From Acinetobacter sp. CFCC 10889 (GTDB lineage Bacteria > Pseudomonadota > Gammaproteobacteria > Pseudomonadales > Moraxellaceae): a stretch of 41,789 nucleotides of DNA. Location of the stretch: the NCBI RefSeq assembly GCF_003268395.1, contig NZ_LQXQ01000037.1, positions 1 to 41,789 of the forward strand. Direction: 5' to 3'. Below the pieces are notes generated by a model. The model had not been told where the DNA came from, did no database searches, and saw only the letters and a program-made list of their open reading frames with translations. Both the position numbers and the translations under genes were made by a program. Each line of letters opens with the position of its first letter. Within the stretch, counting starts at the first letter, position 1. Positions 1 to 8,606 of this stretch are shown here, in pieces.

Positions 1-89
1 TTGCTTACGTCATCGGATCAGGCGAGGCTTTAGGAGAAGCTGCAACTTCTCCAAAAAGCTTGAAAATCATTTCAAAGCCTTTGATTTAG
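1..89 (+). CDS. 3' end of large adhesin reading frame (partial, probably frameshifted)
   Basis: An open frame enters the window and ends at TAG 87-89; it reads AYVIGSGEALGEAATSPK and then ten further residues. It is in the same frame as the following 870-residue ORF, which begins only 18 bases after this stop. The last residues look out of frame: adding one A to the A run at 53-57 and removing one T from the run at 95-98 gives an uninterrupted reading (…SPKKLENHFKAFDLVFFIST) straight into the next ORF. I infer that this is the upstream part of the same giant secreted protein, broken by two compensating indels. The rest lies outside the window. Confidence 0.5.
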   Translation, partial: AYVIGSGEALGEAATSPKSLKIISKPLI

Positions 90-107
90 TGTTCTTTTAT
101 ATCAACA

Positions 108-2720
108 ATGGATTCGTTTAATGCCAGCATACTTTTTGAAACACCTCCGATTATCTATCTAGAAGCAGGTCAAACCTATACCTTTAGTGGTACCTTTGAT
201 GATAGTGCTGGTATTTTCTTTGGTGCAGGTGCAAATGTAAAAGATGCAAGCTCTGGCAATACTGTAACTGCACCGTATGATGGTGCATGGTTCAAGGGCT
301 ATGGTACGACATCTAAATTTGTAGTTACTGTTCCAGAAGATGGTTATTACGATTTTAGTTTTGTAACCCATAATCAGTCTGGTGAAGGACGTTATGATTT
401 AACTTTAAATGATGTAGATTTAAATGCGGAAAACTTTACGTTATTCCCAACTGCTGATTCATTGATTGCAGCAGCACAGGCGGATGCTAACTCTGATAAG
501 ATCCGTATCGAATACTATACCGATGCAAAAACAGGAACAGGTCATTACAAACTGTTCAATGCCAATGAAGGTGTGGTGGGCAAAGACGTTCCATTAGCTA
601 CGATTGATGCAGCGCTGACAGATACGGATGGCTCTGAAACGCTTACTGTGACTTTGTCTAGTATTCCAGCAGGTGTGACTTTAACAGATGGTAAAAATAC
701 GATTATCTCTGATGGTACAACTCCAATTGATGTAACCGATTGGGATTTGAAAAATCTGAAAGTGAATAGTGCTACAGCACAAGATTTTGTGATTGATGTT
801 GCAGTGACTTCAACTGAAAAATCTAATCTCGATGCTAAGACTGCAACAGGAACAATCAATGTTTCGATTGAAGCTGATGATGGTCAGGGTGAAGTAGTTT
901 ATCCATTCCCAAGCATAAGTAATGTGTCTGATGTAACAGCAACTGAGGGTGCAGACCTTGTTCATACAGTGCAGTTGAGTGGAGCGACTACTCAGGCGAC
1001 TGAATATAGCTTTAAGTTGGGGGGAGCTAGTGATAGTGCGACTGCTGATGATTATGGAACACCAAGCTTTAGCAATGGTGTGACTTATGATGCGGCAACA
1101 GAGACCATTACAGTGCCGAAAGGTGTTACAAGTTTCACAGTAACCTATACAGCAACAACAGATAGCGAAGTTGAAGGGACTGAAAATGTCACACTTGAAG
1201 TTGGCGGTGTGACAGGACAAGGTGAAATTACGGATGTTGTTGCACCTACATCAGGTTTAACTATTCATGTTGAAGCAAAATCAAACAGTTATAGCCAAGA
1301 TGGTGATTTAACCTCATTTAATAAATGGGGCGGAACAAATGGTACTTGGAAAGTAACAGGAGATACTAATGTATTTACTGATAATAATGGTGCAAATGCA
1401 GGTTTAATTGGAATACAGGGTGATGCGTGGAGTACAAATAATGGTGATCCAACGGTTTATCAATTAATTACAGATCCGATCCCAGCCAATGCTCTGATTG
1501 CGTTGAATATTGGTTGGAATAATGGTTATTGGGGAACTACAGAGAGCGGTAAGGCAGTATCAGGAACGATTTCCTACAATAACGTAGCCCTCATTAAAAT
1601 GACAACTTCAGCTGAAAATGGGCGTAGTGATTCACCTGCAAATGCAATTGATACAGTAGGTACAGTATCAGGTATGGGCAAAGTCGAAATATTACATAAA
1701 GATGTTGTATTAACCATTAATGGTGTCACATATAAATATGGTGACTCAATTGATTGGAAAACATGGAGTACGTATTATTCTGATGGTGATAAACGCACCA
1801 ATGGTCATTTCCTGATTGAAAATGGTGTACTGGATAAATTCCTGATCACTATTCCTACTGATGCTCAAACGCCGACAGCTGAAGGAAATAAACTCGCAAT
1901 TGTCTATGATAAAGCTGGTGAAACAGATGCTAATGCTGGACGTGATGATATTCAAATCAGTAGTTTTGAAATCGTGAATGCACCTGCTGATCGTGATGTA
2001 ATTGTTCCTGCAGGAACAACTGACAATATTTTGGAATATGTCAATATTTCATCAACAACCAATATTGATGGTCTAAAATCAGCAGTGGTCAAAATTGACA
2101 GCGGCTATGCTGTTGGTGATGATTTAACAGTAGATTTGGCTTCTGTAAAATTAAATACGACAGGAGCTACACTTGCAAACTATTTTGAAACAGCATTCAA
2201 TAACGGTACTTTAACCATTACAGCAAAAGATGGTTCTGAATCAATTGAATATTGGAATACATTATTACAAGCAATTAAATTGACATCAGTGGATGGGGCT
2301 CAAAAAGATATTAGTTTCCAAGTCACTGATGACCAAGGTAATGTAAGTAATAATCAGACAGTTTCTATTAAGTCAGGTGTATCAGCAAGCTTTGCTATGT
2401 TCTCATTGGAAAACAATGACATCATCTTTGATTTACTTAACGATGACAACACTGGTGGCAACACGTTAACAACTGTGAATGACTTTACAGCTACGGATCA
2501 CATCGACATTTCAGACTTGTTTGACAACAATGCAAACTTTGAAAATCTCAGTGAATACCTCACTGTAAGCTATGATGCAGACGCAGACCAAGCGGTGATT
2601 TCGATTGACCGTGATGGTAAAGCAACGCAATATCAAAGTGCTGAATTGTTGGTGTTAAATAACCAAATGACTGATCTTACTCTTGAAGAATTATTGCAAA
2701 ATAATCAAATCATCATCTGA
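108..2720 (+). CDS. C-terminal part of a type I secreted RTX-like adhesin
   Basis: 870 residues with no signal peptide, acidic and rich in Thr, Ser, Asp, Asn and Gly, as in giant biofilm adhesins. Residues 10-110 form a beta-rich module (YTFSGTFDD, VPEDGYYDFSF). Residues 155-255 contain the adhesin-type phrase LTDTDGSETLTVTLSSIPAG. Residues 270-375 look like a Calx-beta or Ig-like module (ATEGADL…EVEGTENVTLEVGG). Residues 385-640 are a long module I cannot name. The last 100 residues (NDIIFDLL, TATDHIDISDLF, ELLVLNN, TLEELLQNNQIII) resemble the type I secretion C-terminal target domain. Export would use an ABC/membrane-fusion/TolC system not present here. The ATG at 108 has no convincing ribosome site, supporting the view that it is an internal codon of a longer gene. 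The ligand is unknown. Confidence 0.75.
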   Translation: MDSFNASILFETPPIIYLEAGQTYTFSGTFDDSAGIFFGAGANVKDASSGNTVTAPYDGAWFKGYGTTSKFVVTVPEDGYYDFSFVTHNQSGEGRYDLTLNDVDLNAENFTLFPTADSLIAAAQADANSDKIRIEYYTDAKTGTGHYKLFNANEGVVGKDVPLATIDAALTDTDGSETLTVTLSSIPAGVTLTDGKNTIISDGTTPIDVTDWDLKNLKVNSATAQDFVIDVAVTSTEKSNLDAKTATGTINVSIEADDGQGEVVYPFPSISNVSDVTATEGADLVHTVQLSGATTQATEYSFKLGGASDSATADDYGTPSFSNGVTYDAATETITVPKGVTSFTVTYTATTDSEVEGTENVTLEVGGVTGQGEITDVVAPTSGLTIHVEAKSNSYSQDGDLTSFNKWGGTNGTWKVTGDTNVFTDNNGANAGLIGIQGDAWSTNNGDPTVYQLITDPIPANALIALNIGWNNGYWGTTESGKAVSGTISYNNVALIKMTTSAENGRSDSPANAIDTVGTVSGMGKVEILHKDVVLTINGVTYKYGDSIDWKTWSTYYSDGDKRTNGHFLIENGVLDKFLITIPTDAQTPTAEGNKLAIVYDKAGETDANAGRDDIQISSFEIVNAPADRDVIVPAGTTDNILEYVNISSTTNIDGLKSAVVKIDSGYAVGDDLTVDLASVKLNTTGATLANYFETAFNNGTLTITAKDGSESIEYWNTLLQAIKLTSVDGAQKDISFQVTDDQGNVSNNQTVSIKSGVSASFAMFSLENNDIIFDLLNDDNTGGNTLTTVNDFTATDHIDISDLFDNNANFENLSEYLTVSYDADADQAVISIDRDGKATQYQSAELLVLNNQMTDLTLEELLQNNQIII

Positions 2721-2730
2721 TGATTTGATT
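2703..2730. repeat. Perfect 13-bp inverted repeat over the adhesin stop codon
   Basis: Arms at 2703-2715 (AATCAAATCATCA) and 2718-2730 (TGATGATTTGATT) are perfect complements separated by TC. The adhesin's TGA stop lies inside. The hairpin lacks its own T tract and sits 22 bases before the real terminator. It could protect the mRNA 3' end. Confidence 0.5.
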
Positions 2731-2752
2731 ACTGCATTATTTTTCTAAACAC

Positions 2753-2776
2753 AAAAAGCTCCTTCGGGAGCTTTTT
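2753..2776 (+). terminator. Rho-independent terminator after the adhesin
   Basis: A 10-bp stem, AAAAAGCTCC with GGAGCTTTTT, is closed by a TTCG tetraloop and ends in five T. It is symmetric enough to work in both directions. Confidence 0.85.
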
Positions 2777-2935
2777 GTTTATTTTGGACAATAAAAATAT
2801 CAACAATCAGATAAATGGTAAATACTTTTATTTGGTTTAATCTATTGATAAATATTAAAATAATATAAAGTTGTAAATAAAATTTTAAATTATACATTTT
2901 TGACAAAAGTTGGATATTTATAGTCAATTGAATTT

Positions 2936-3031
2936 ATGAACACATCCCTTAACTTAGCTATATACAAGGATGATGTGTTTGTGGATGCTGATATTCACAA
3001 GTATATTGACAAAAAATGGATTATAAAATGA
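2936..3031 (+). CDS. Possible 31-residue leader ORF coupled to the solute-binding protein
   Basis: ATG at 2936 opens 31 codons (MNTSLNLAIYKDDVFVDADI…) ending in TGA 3029-3031. The stop overlaps the ATG at 3028 of the next gene as ATGA, the usual sign of translational coupling. The composition is protein-like. No clear Shine-Dalgarno precedes it, and a TAG in frame at 2921 excludes a longer N-terminus. It could be a regulatory leader peptide or chance; no homology is recognised. Confidence 0.3.
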   Translation: MNTSLNLAIYKDDVFVDADIHKYIDKKWIIK

Positions 3032-4287
3032 AGATACACAACCCACAAAAATGGGCAAATTTTACTCAACAGATCTGTAAAAACACATACTTGGCAATGG
3101 GCTTCTTATTGCCATTTTCTATGCTAAATCCTGTGTCTGCCGCACCAGCAGCAAAACTAGATTTAACTTTGTCTGAGCATTCACAACAAAAAATTAAAAA
3201 ACTGATGAATGATCCAAAAGTATGGGCGCAGATTCCAAAACAAGTGACTTTATGTGTCTATTCACCCGATGGCGCAAATGGTGAAGCTTTTGAACAAGCA
3301 ACGAGTTATATCAGTGAGTTGCCTCGCATTGCACAAGTTGCCAAACAGTTTGGGGTTGATCTAAAAATTACTCGATCTTCTAAGCTTCAGATGCGCATTG
3401 ATATGGATTATCCAAAATTAAAGAAAAAAGCTACGACTGAGCTGAATTTACGAGTTTATACTGATGAACGTGTTTTGACGGAAGATTTTCGCAGTAAACG
3501 TTGTGATGGTGCGGGAATCAGTAACCTAAGAGCACGTCAATTTAACCCTTTTGTTGGCAGTATTGATGCCATTGGCGCTGTACAAAGTTATAAACAGCTA
3601 TCATCAGTGATACAGCTCTTAGCTCGTCCTGAATATGATGATAAAATGGTCAATAAAGACTATGAAGTGGTGGGGATTGTACCATTGGGTGCGGCATATA
3701 TCATGGTCAATGATCGCCGAATTGATACTTTAGCCAAAGCTGCTGGTAAAAAAGTCGCTGTGATGAATTTTGATGGGACACAAAAGAAATTGGTGCAAAA
3801 TGTTGGTGCACAACCTGTGTCTGTAGATTTGTTGACTGTCGGTGGTAAGTTTAATAATAAAGAAGTAGACATCATGGCAGGTCCTGCATTGTTGTTTAAA
3901 CCTTTAGAATTACAAAAAGGCATGAATGATAAGAATGGCAAAACGGTTGGTGGAATTATCAAATTTCCATTGATTCAGGTGACGGGAACATTGATCATGC
4001 ATCGCAATAAATTTCCTGTGGGTATGGGATCGATTGCACGGGAAATTATTTCTAAACAACTCAGTCCTGCTTTTGAGTTTGTTGATAAAATTGAGCGTGA
4101 GATTCCTGCCAAATATTGGATGGAAATGCGTGAAGCAGATAAACCGGGTTATATCAAGATCATGCGTGAAGCCCGCATTCAAATGACTAAAGATGGTTAT
4201 TATGATCCAGCAATGATGAAGATTTTGAAGAAAGTACGTTGTGCCCAAAACCCAAGTAGTTTTGAATGTGCTTTAAATGATGAATAA
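3028..4287 (+). CDS. Putative periplasmic solute-binding protein (TRAP DctP-like, DUF6091 type)
   Basis: A precursor of about 419 residues. A basic N-terminus and a hydrophobic stretch (AMGFLLPFSMLNPVSAAPA) form a signal peptide with likely cleavage at ASA/AP-type residues near position 40. The mature part has a mixed alpha/beta fold with phrases (VGIVPLGAAYIMVNDRRIDTL, KKVAVMNFDGTQKK, VDIMAGPALLFKP) like those of periplasmic binding proteins of the TRAP type. No TRAP membrane subunits are adjacent, so the substrate is unknown. ATG 3016 is an alternative start, four codons upstream. I prefer 3028 because it overlaps the stop of the small ORF before it. The family name is from memory of Acinetobacter annotations and was not checked. 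Confidence 0.7.
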   Translation: MKIHNPQKWANFTQQICKNTYLAMGFLLPFSMLNPVSAAPAAKLDLTLSEHSQQKIKKLMNDPKVWAQIPKQVTLCVYSPDGANGEAFEQATSYISELPRIAQVAKQFGVDLKITRSSKLQMRIDMDYPKLKKKATTELNLRVYTDERVLTEDFRSKRCDGAGISNLRARQFNPFVGSIDAIGAVQSYKQLSSVIQLLARPEYDDKMVNKDYEVVGIVPLGAAYIMVNDRRIDTLAKAAGKKVAVMNFDGTQKKLVQNVGAQPVSVDLLTVGGKFNNKEVDIMAGPALLFKPLELQKGMNDKNGKTVGGIIKFPLIQVTGTLIMHRNKFPVGMGSIAREIISKQLSPAFEFVDKIEREIPAKYWMEMREADKPGYIKIMREARIQMTKDGYYDPAMMKILKKVRCAQNPSSFECALNDE

Positions 4288-4316
4288 GTGATATTGTTTT
4301 TTAGTGTTGTATTTTG

Positions 4317-4340
4317 AAATGCCCAAAAATGGGCATTTTT
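4317..4340. terminator. Bidirectional terminator between convergent genes
   Basis: AAATGCCC (4317-4324) pairs with GGGCATTT (4331-4338), with a six-base loop and T runs on both strands. It lies between the solute-binding gene and the convergent lipoprotein gene and can serve both. Confidence 0.8.
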
Positions 4341-4360
4341 GATTTGATGAATTTATACAT

Positions 4361-4708
4361 TTACAACGTTGGTTTGGGAATCGGAATAGTCTTTGAAATA
4401 TCTTTAGAATTGCTAAAATATAAGTCACAATTTGAGTGTCCCCATTTTGTGAGGATTCCTCGCTGAATTAGAAATTTTTGTTCACAATAACGTCCGGGAT
4501 GAACAAAGCTAAGATAACTTACAATTTTGTCACCATTGTTGAGTGTATAACTTTTATCAGGAACGCCCCAATCTGAAATCAATTCAGTTTCTGTGGAGTT
4601 AATCCACGATTGCATTGTATCGTTGAGCGTTGATCTGCGTGTACTTGTATTAAAGACAGCGCAGGCAAGAAGTGCTTGGCAGCATAGTAGTACAATTAAT
4701 ATTCTCAT
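4361..4708 (-). CDS. Small lipoprotein of unknown function
   Basis: 115 residues. The N-terminus MRILIVLLCCQALLAC is a lipoprotein signal with lipobox LLAC, so Cys16 is the likely lipidated residue. The rest holds ELISDWGVPDKSYTLNNGDKI, an arrangement also seen in short SmpA/BamE-like and related envelope lipoproteins (a tryptophan-Gly-x-Pro turn before a beta strand), followed by YCEQKF and SNCDLYF with two further cysteines that could form a disulfide. It is probably anchored in the outer membrane facing the periplasm. No function can be assigned. Confidence 0.6.
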   Translation of the reverse strand: MRILIVLLCCQALLACAVFNTSTRRSTLNDTMQSWINSTETELISDWGVPDKSYTLNNGDKIVSYLSFVHPGRYCEQKFLIQRGILTKWGHSNCDLYFSNSKDISKTIPIPKPTL

Positions 4709-5009
4709 TTTTATGTCACTCTTTTTGATTTTGTTGATATTTTATAAGTTTATGCCATGTGATGTTTATAGATTATGTAATCATCCCAAATCACATTTTT
4801 GATGGATCATCGTATTTTATTTTTTAGATATTTTTGTGTTAAATCAGCTTTTTTATTTAAATTAAATAATTTGATTTTATTGAATATTTTATGCATTCAG
4901 CGAGTGTCTTATTTGTATGAAATTCGCTATATTGAGCATTCAAATAAAACAGCTAAAAATGCCATAAAACGACATTTATTTTATGCAATAACAATAGATT
5001 GAGGGAAAT
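4709..5009. other. AT-rich intergenic region without a supported gene
   Basis: This stretch lies between the divergent lipoprotein and Na+/phosphate cotransporter genes and must contain both promoters. The open frames across it are hydrophobic, AT-driven and lack ribosome sites. I saw no convincing PHO box. Confidence 0.5.
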
Positions 5010-6605
5010 GTGTTTCAAGTATTCGCTGAACTTTGTGGTGGTGTAGGTTTATTTCTGCTTGGTATGACCTTGATGACTAATGGTCTCAAAGACATCGCAG
5101 GTGAAACGCTTAAACATTTATTTACCCAATTTACCAATACACCAAGTAAAGCCTTATTGACAGGAATTGGCTTGACCATTTTGGTTAACTCATCTACTGC
5201 CACAACTGTGGCTACTGTTGGTTTTGTCAATGCGGGTGTAATGACATTTGCTCAAGCCATAGGTGTCGTCATTGGGGCAAATATTGGCACGACCAGTACA
5301 GGTTGGTTGGTGGCATTTCTAGGTTTGAAATTTTCTATTTCCATGTTCGCACTGCCATTTATTGGCTTTGGTGCAATGCTGCATCTGGTTGCTAAAGATC
5401 GTTTAAAGTTATTCGGTCTGATTTTAGCAGGCTTTGGCATGATCTTTTTTGGCATTGCTGTTTTACAAGAAGCGATGGCGGGTTTTTCAAATCGAGTTGA
5501 TCTTTCATTTTTAAATGCAAATGGTTTTTGGGCACAGTTATTGTTAGTTGCAATCGGGATTGTGATGACTTTAATTTTGCAGTCTTCGAGTGCATCAATC
5601 ACAGCAACTTTAGCTGCTTTAGCCAGTGGTGCGATTGATGTATCACAGGCTTTATATTTGGTGATTGGGCAAAATGTTGGTGCAGTGGGAATTACTGTAT
5701 TGTCAGCGATTGGTGCTTCAATCAATGCCAAACGTACTGTAGCCGTGAATGTTATTTTTAATGTTGTGGCTGCGATTGCCGCTTTTTTATTATTAGCGCC
5801 TTGTTTATTGTGGCTATATCAGCATGTGTCATGGCTAAGTCGTTGGGATAGTTTGGTCATCGTGGCATTGTTTCATACCTTGTTTAGTGTGCTTGGTGCA
5901 GCTATTTTTATGCCAGTGTTAAAGCGATTTGAGCAATGGGTGATACGTTTGTTACCTGAGGATTCACCCAGTATTTTAAATTGTTTGGATGATGCTAGTT
6001 TGCAGCTCCCAATTGTGGCGATTCAAGCAGCCGAAACAGTACAACATCATATTTTATTTGAAATATTTAATAATTTGCACAAGGTATTTCGTGATGGGAT
6101 TTTACCTCATCCAAGTGAACTCAAAGTTTTAGATGAGATCATTTTACAGTTAGAACGCTACTTAGAAAAAATCACCATTACGCATAATCCTGAGTTACAA
6201 CAGCATTTTCTGGCAATTTTAAGGGTAATGGTTTATGTCAGGGTATTACGCAGTGATTTAGCACAAATTGATAATGCTGTTTTATTGCGAATGCATCCTG
6301 CAATTTTGCAGTTAGCACTAGATTATTCACATATTTTAGACAGTTATATTGAAAATATTGCCCATTTAAGTGAGCATGCACAAATTGAAAAATTGCGTAC
6401 AGAATTAAATAGCTTAAAGAAATGGGCAAGTAAACATCGTGCTGAGATTCGCAGCGAAGTTCTAGAATATACTGTGTTAAATCAGCTAAGTGCGGCAAAA
6501 AGCTTAGAGTTGTTGGCAGCCCAACGTTGGATTGAACGTTTGATTGCACATAGCTATCGTTTTTCTAATGTTTTGTATGAAGAGTTAATACAAGAACAGT
6601 CATGA
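5010..6605 (+). CDS. Na+/phosphate cotransporter family protein with C-terminal PhoU-like domain
   Basis: 531 residues starting at GTG 5010; a GAGGG ribosome site at 5001-5005 fixes this start. The ATG at 5008 is out of frame. The N-terminal 300 residues are an inner-membrane inverted repeat: the first copy carries NSSTATTVATVGFV…GANIGTT, the second LQSSSASITATLAAL…GQNVGAV. These are the QSSS/GxNxGT signatures of PF02690 Na/Pi cotransporters. Residues 330-531 are helical and resemble the PhoU-like regulatory tail of YjbB/NptA proteins. The known family activity is sodium-coupled phosphate import, or phosphate export for E. coli YjbB; the direction here is not determined. It stands alone in its transcription unit. 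Confidence 0.88.
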   Translation: MFQVFAELCGGVGLFLLGMTLMTNGLKDIAGETLKHLFTQFTNTPSKALLTGIGLTILVNSSTATTVATVGFVNAGVMTFAQAIGVVIGANIGTTSTGWLVAFLGLKFSISMFALPFIGFGAMLHLVAKDRLKLFGLILAGFGMIFFGIAVLQEAMAGFSNRVDLSFLNANGFWAQLLLVAIGIVMTLILQSSSASITATLAALASGAIDVSQALYLVIGQNVGAVGITVLSAIGASINAKRTVAVNVIFNVVAAIAAFLLLAPCLLWLYQHVSWLSRWDSLVIVALFHTLFSVLGAAIFMPVLKRFEQWVIRLLPEDSPSILNCLDDASLQLPIVAIQAAETVQHHILFEIFNNLHKVFRDGILPHPSELKVLDEIILQLERYLEKITITHNPELQQHFLAILRVMVYVRVLRSDLAQIDNAVLLRMHPAILQLALDYSHILDSYIENIAHLSEHAQIEKLRTELNSLKKWASKHRAEIRSEVLEYTVLNQLSAAKSLELLAAQRWIERLIAHSYRFSNVLYEELIQEQS

Positions 6606-6692
6606 TGTGTGAAATATTAGCTAAGTTTTTGTAAAATATAGATTGCAGAATTTTATCAATGTAAATCTGAAATTGATAAATATCAAAATATG

Positions 6693-6715
6693 ATAACCAA
6701 TCTTGTTTAAGTTAT
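6693..6715 (+). promoter_or_regulatory. Candidate LysR-type (CysB/Cbl-like) site before tauA
   Basis: ATAAC (6693-6697) and GTTAT (6711-6715) form an inverted pair 13 bases apart, 61 bases before the tauA start. CysB and Cbl of enterobacteria recognise ATAAC-like half-sites and activate sulfonate genes during sulfur starvation. The match is short, so this is suggestive only. Confidence 0.3.
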
Positions 6716-6776
6716 TTTTCATTGAAAAGTGTAGGGATTAGCATAGTGCTTAGTCCTTGCTTTTCCTGAAAAATAT

Positions 6777-7811
6777 ATGAGTAAATCATCTAAACCACTG
6801 ATCATTACTGCGATTGTTATAGTGGCAATTGTGGCTTTTATTTACCTACAAAAAACTCAAACAGCCAACACTGAAACGGCAAGTACAGTGACTACAAAAT
6901 CTGATTCAGCTGTGGTGATCGCTTATCAAACTGGGGTAGATCCAACCAAAGTTGCACAAGCCAATGGTGACTATGAAAAAGATAGCCAACAAGCAATTAC
7001 ATGGAAAAAGTTTGATACAGGTGCAGATGTAGTCAATGCTTTGGCATCAGGAGATGTCGATATTGGCAATATCGGAACGAGCCCATTTGCTGCGGCTGCA
7101 AGTCGTAATTTACCGATAGAGGTATTTTTCATTACAGCAAAATTGGGTGGATCAGAAGCTTTAGTGGTTCGTAATCAAGCCAATATTCAAAAACCACAAG
7201 ATTTGATCAATAAAACCATTGCCGTGCCTTTTGTTTCGACTGCGCATTACAGCTTATTGTCTGCACTTAAACATTGGAATATTAGTGAATCACAAGTCAA
7301 AGTGATTAACTTACGTCCACCTGAGATTTCGGCAGCGTGGGAACGTGGTGATATTGATGCAGCCTATGTGTGGGAACCTGCTTTAAGTAAAGCGAAAACG
7401 ACAGGCACAGTGTTGACAGATTCTAAGCAAGTCGGCGAATGGGGTGCACCAACTTATGATGTTTGGGTGGTACGTAAAGAGTTTGCAGAAAAAAATCCTC
7501 AATTTCTAAAAGCGTTTGTACAAACATCTTTAAAACAAATTGATGAATATAACCAATCACCACAGGCTTATCAGAAAAATCCTGAATATGTGAAGAAAAT
7601 AGCCTCATTAACAGGTTCAGAGCCAAAAGAAATCGCTTTGTTATTGTCAGGAAATATTTATTTGAATCAGCAACAACAGTTACAAAGTTTGCAGCAAGAA
7701 TTTGCTAAAAATATTTTCGATACAGCAACTTTCTTAAAAGCACAAGGCAAAGTCGATCAGGTCAAAGCGAGTTATCAGGACAATATTAACCCTAAATTTG
7801 TACAGCCTTGA
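6777..7811 (+). CDS. tauA: Taurine ABC transporter, periplasmic substrate-binding protein
   Basis: 344 residues. It begins with a basic N-terminus and one hydrophobic segment (LIITAIVIVAIVAFIYL), acting as a signal peptide or membrane anchor. The mature domain fits the NitT/TauT family: GVDPTKVAQANGDYEK, then FDTGADVVNALASGDVDIGNIGTSPFAAAASR (residues near 80-112), and a second lobe with LRPPEISAAWERGDIDAAYVWEPAL. The GVDP and WEP motifs match TauA more closely than the alkanesulfonate protein SsuA. It is first in a four-gene operon, 9 bases before tauB. It would capture taurine in the periplasm. Confidence 0.9.
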   Translation: MSKSSKPLIITAIVIVAIVAFIYLQKTQTANTETASTVTTKSDSAVVIAYQTGVDPTKVAQANGDYEKDSQQAITWKKFDTGADVVNALASGDVDIGNIGTSPFAAAASRNLPIEVFFITAKLGGSEALVVRNQANIQKPQDLINKTIAVPFVSTAHYSLLSALKHWNISESQVKVINLRPPEISAAWERGDIDAAYVWEPALSKAKTTGTVLTDSKQVGEWGAPTYDVWVVRKEFAEKNPQFLKAFVQTSLKQIDEYNQSPQAYQKNPEYVKKIASLTGSEPKEIALLLSGNIYLNQQQQLQSLQQEFAKNIFDTATFLKAQGKVDQVKASYQDNINPKFVQP

Positions 7812-7820
7812 GGATCAACC

Positions 7821-8606
7821 ATGTCTGTTTTAAAAGCTGAAAACATCACACTACATTATGAAAATCAAGATGTTGCTGTGCTGAAAAATATTAACTTAGA
7901 TGTACCAGAGTCATCTTTGACAGTGATTTTAGGTGAGTCAGGTTGTGGTAAAACCACCTTGTTAAATATTTTGGCAGGTTTTCAGCGTGTTGATACAGGT
8001 GTGGTGAAAATTGATGATGAAATATTGACACAGCCTGATGCACGTCGTGCAGTGGTTTTTCAGGAACATGCTTTATTGCCTTGGTTAAATGTCTCAGAAA
8101 ATGTAGCTTTTTCACTGAAATTAAAAGGTCTAAAAGAGGCTGAAATCAATCAGCAAGTCGATGCAATTTTAACAACAGTGGGCTTGGCTCATGTGGCAGA
8201 TGCCAATATTTGGCAATTGTCAGGTGGGATGAAACAACGTGTTGGCATTGCCCGTGCTTTGATTAGCCATGCACCATTTATTTTACTCGATGAGCCATTT
8301 GCAGCTTTGGATGCTTTTACCCGTGAAAATATGCAAGAGTTGGTATTGAATTTATGGATTCAGGAAAATAAAGGCTTTTTCTTGATCACGCATGATATCG
8401 AAGAAGCCTTATTACTCAGTCACCAATTGGTACTGATGACTGCACGACCAGGGACAATTGTAGAAACGCTGCATTTGGATTTTGCACAGCGTTATCGTCA
8501 AGGGGAATCTATCCGTTCAATCAAATCAGATCCGTATTTTATTCAGCTACGTGAGCAATTATTTGAACGTTTAAAAGATCAGAAATTGCATGCTTTGGAG
8601 CTTTAA
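7821..8606 (+). CDS. tauB: Taurine ABC transporter, ATP-binding protein
   Basis: 261 residues, the usual length for TauB. ABC motifs are in order: Walker A GESGCGKTT near residue 38, Q-loop VVFQEHALLPWLNV near 78, signature LSGGMKQRVGIARAL near 133, Walker B FILLDEPFAALD near 157, and the switch histidine in LITHDIEEAL. In the Q-loop region, EHALLPW is characteristic of the nitrate/sulfonate/taurine group. It powers uptake through TauC. The gene ends one base before tauC's ATG, so the two are probably translationally coupled. Confidence 0.92.
   Translation: MSVLKAENITLHYENQDVAVLKNINLDVPESSLTVILGESGCGKTTLLNILAGFQRVDTGVVKIDDEILTQPDARRAVVFQEHALLPWLNVSENVAFSLKLKGLKEAEINQQVDAILTTVGLAHVADANIWQLSGGMKQRVGIARALISHAPFILLDEPFAALDAFTRENMQELVLNLWIQENKGFFLITHDIEEALLLSHQLVLMTARPGTIVETLHLDFAQRYRQGESIRSIKSDPYFIQLREQLFERLKDQKLHALEL

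Noticed and set aside
810..1220. 136-codon minus frame inside the adhesin gene
   Set aside because: Cys/Ser/Ile-rich antisense product of a Thr/Val/Asp-rich coding strand.
4799..5002. 67-codon plus frame before the cotransporter gene
   Set aside because: Hydrophobic AT-driven composition (FFRYFCVKSAFLFKLNNLIL), no ribosome site, and it covers the region needed for the promoter.
5252..5731. 159-codon open frame opposite the Na+/phosphate cotransporter
   Set aside because: It is a shadow of the QSSS-motif repeats on the other strand; Ala/Pro/Lys-rich composition is typical of an antisense frame.
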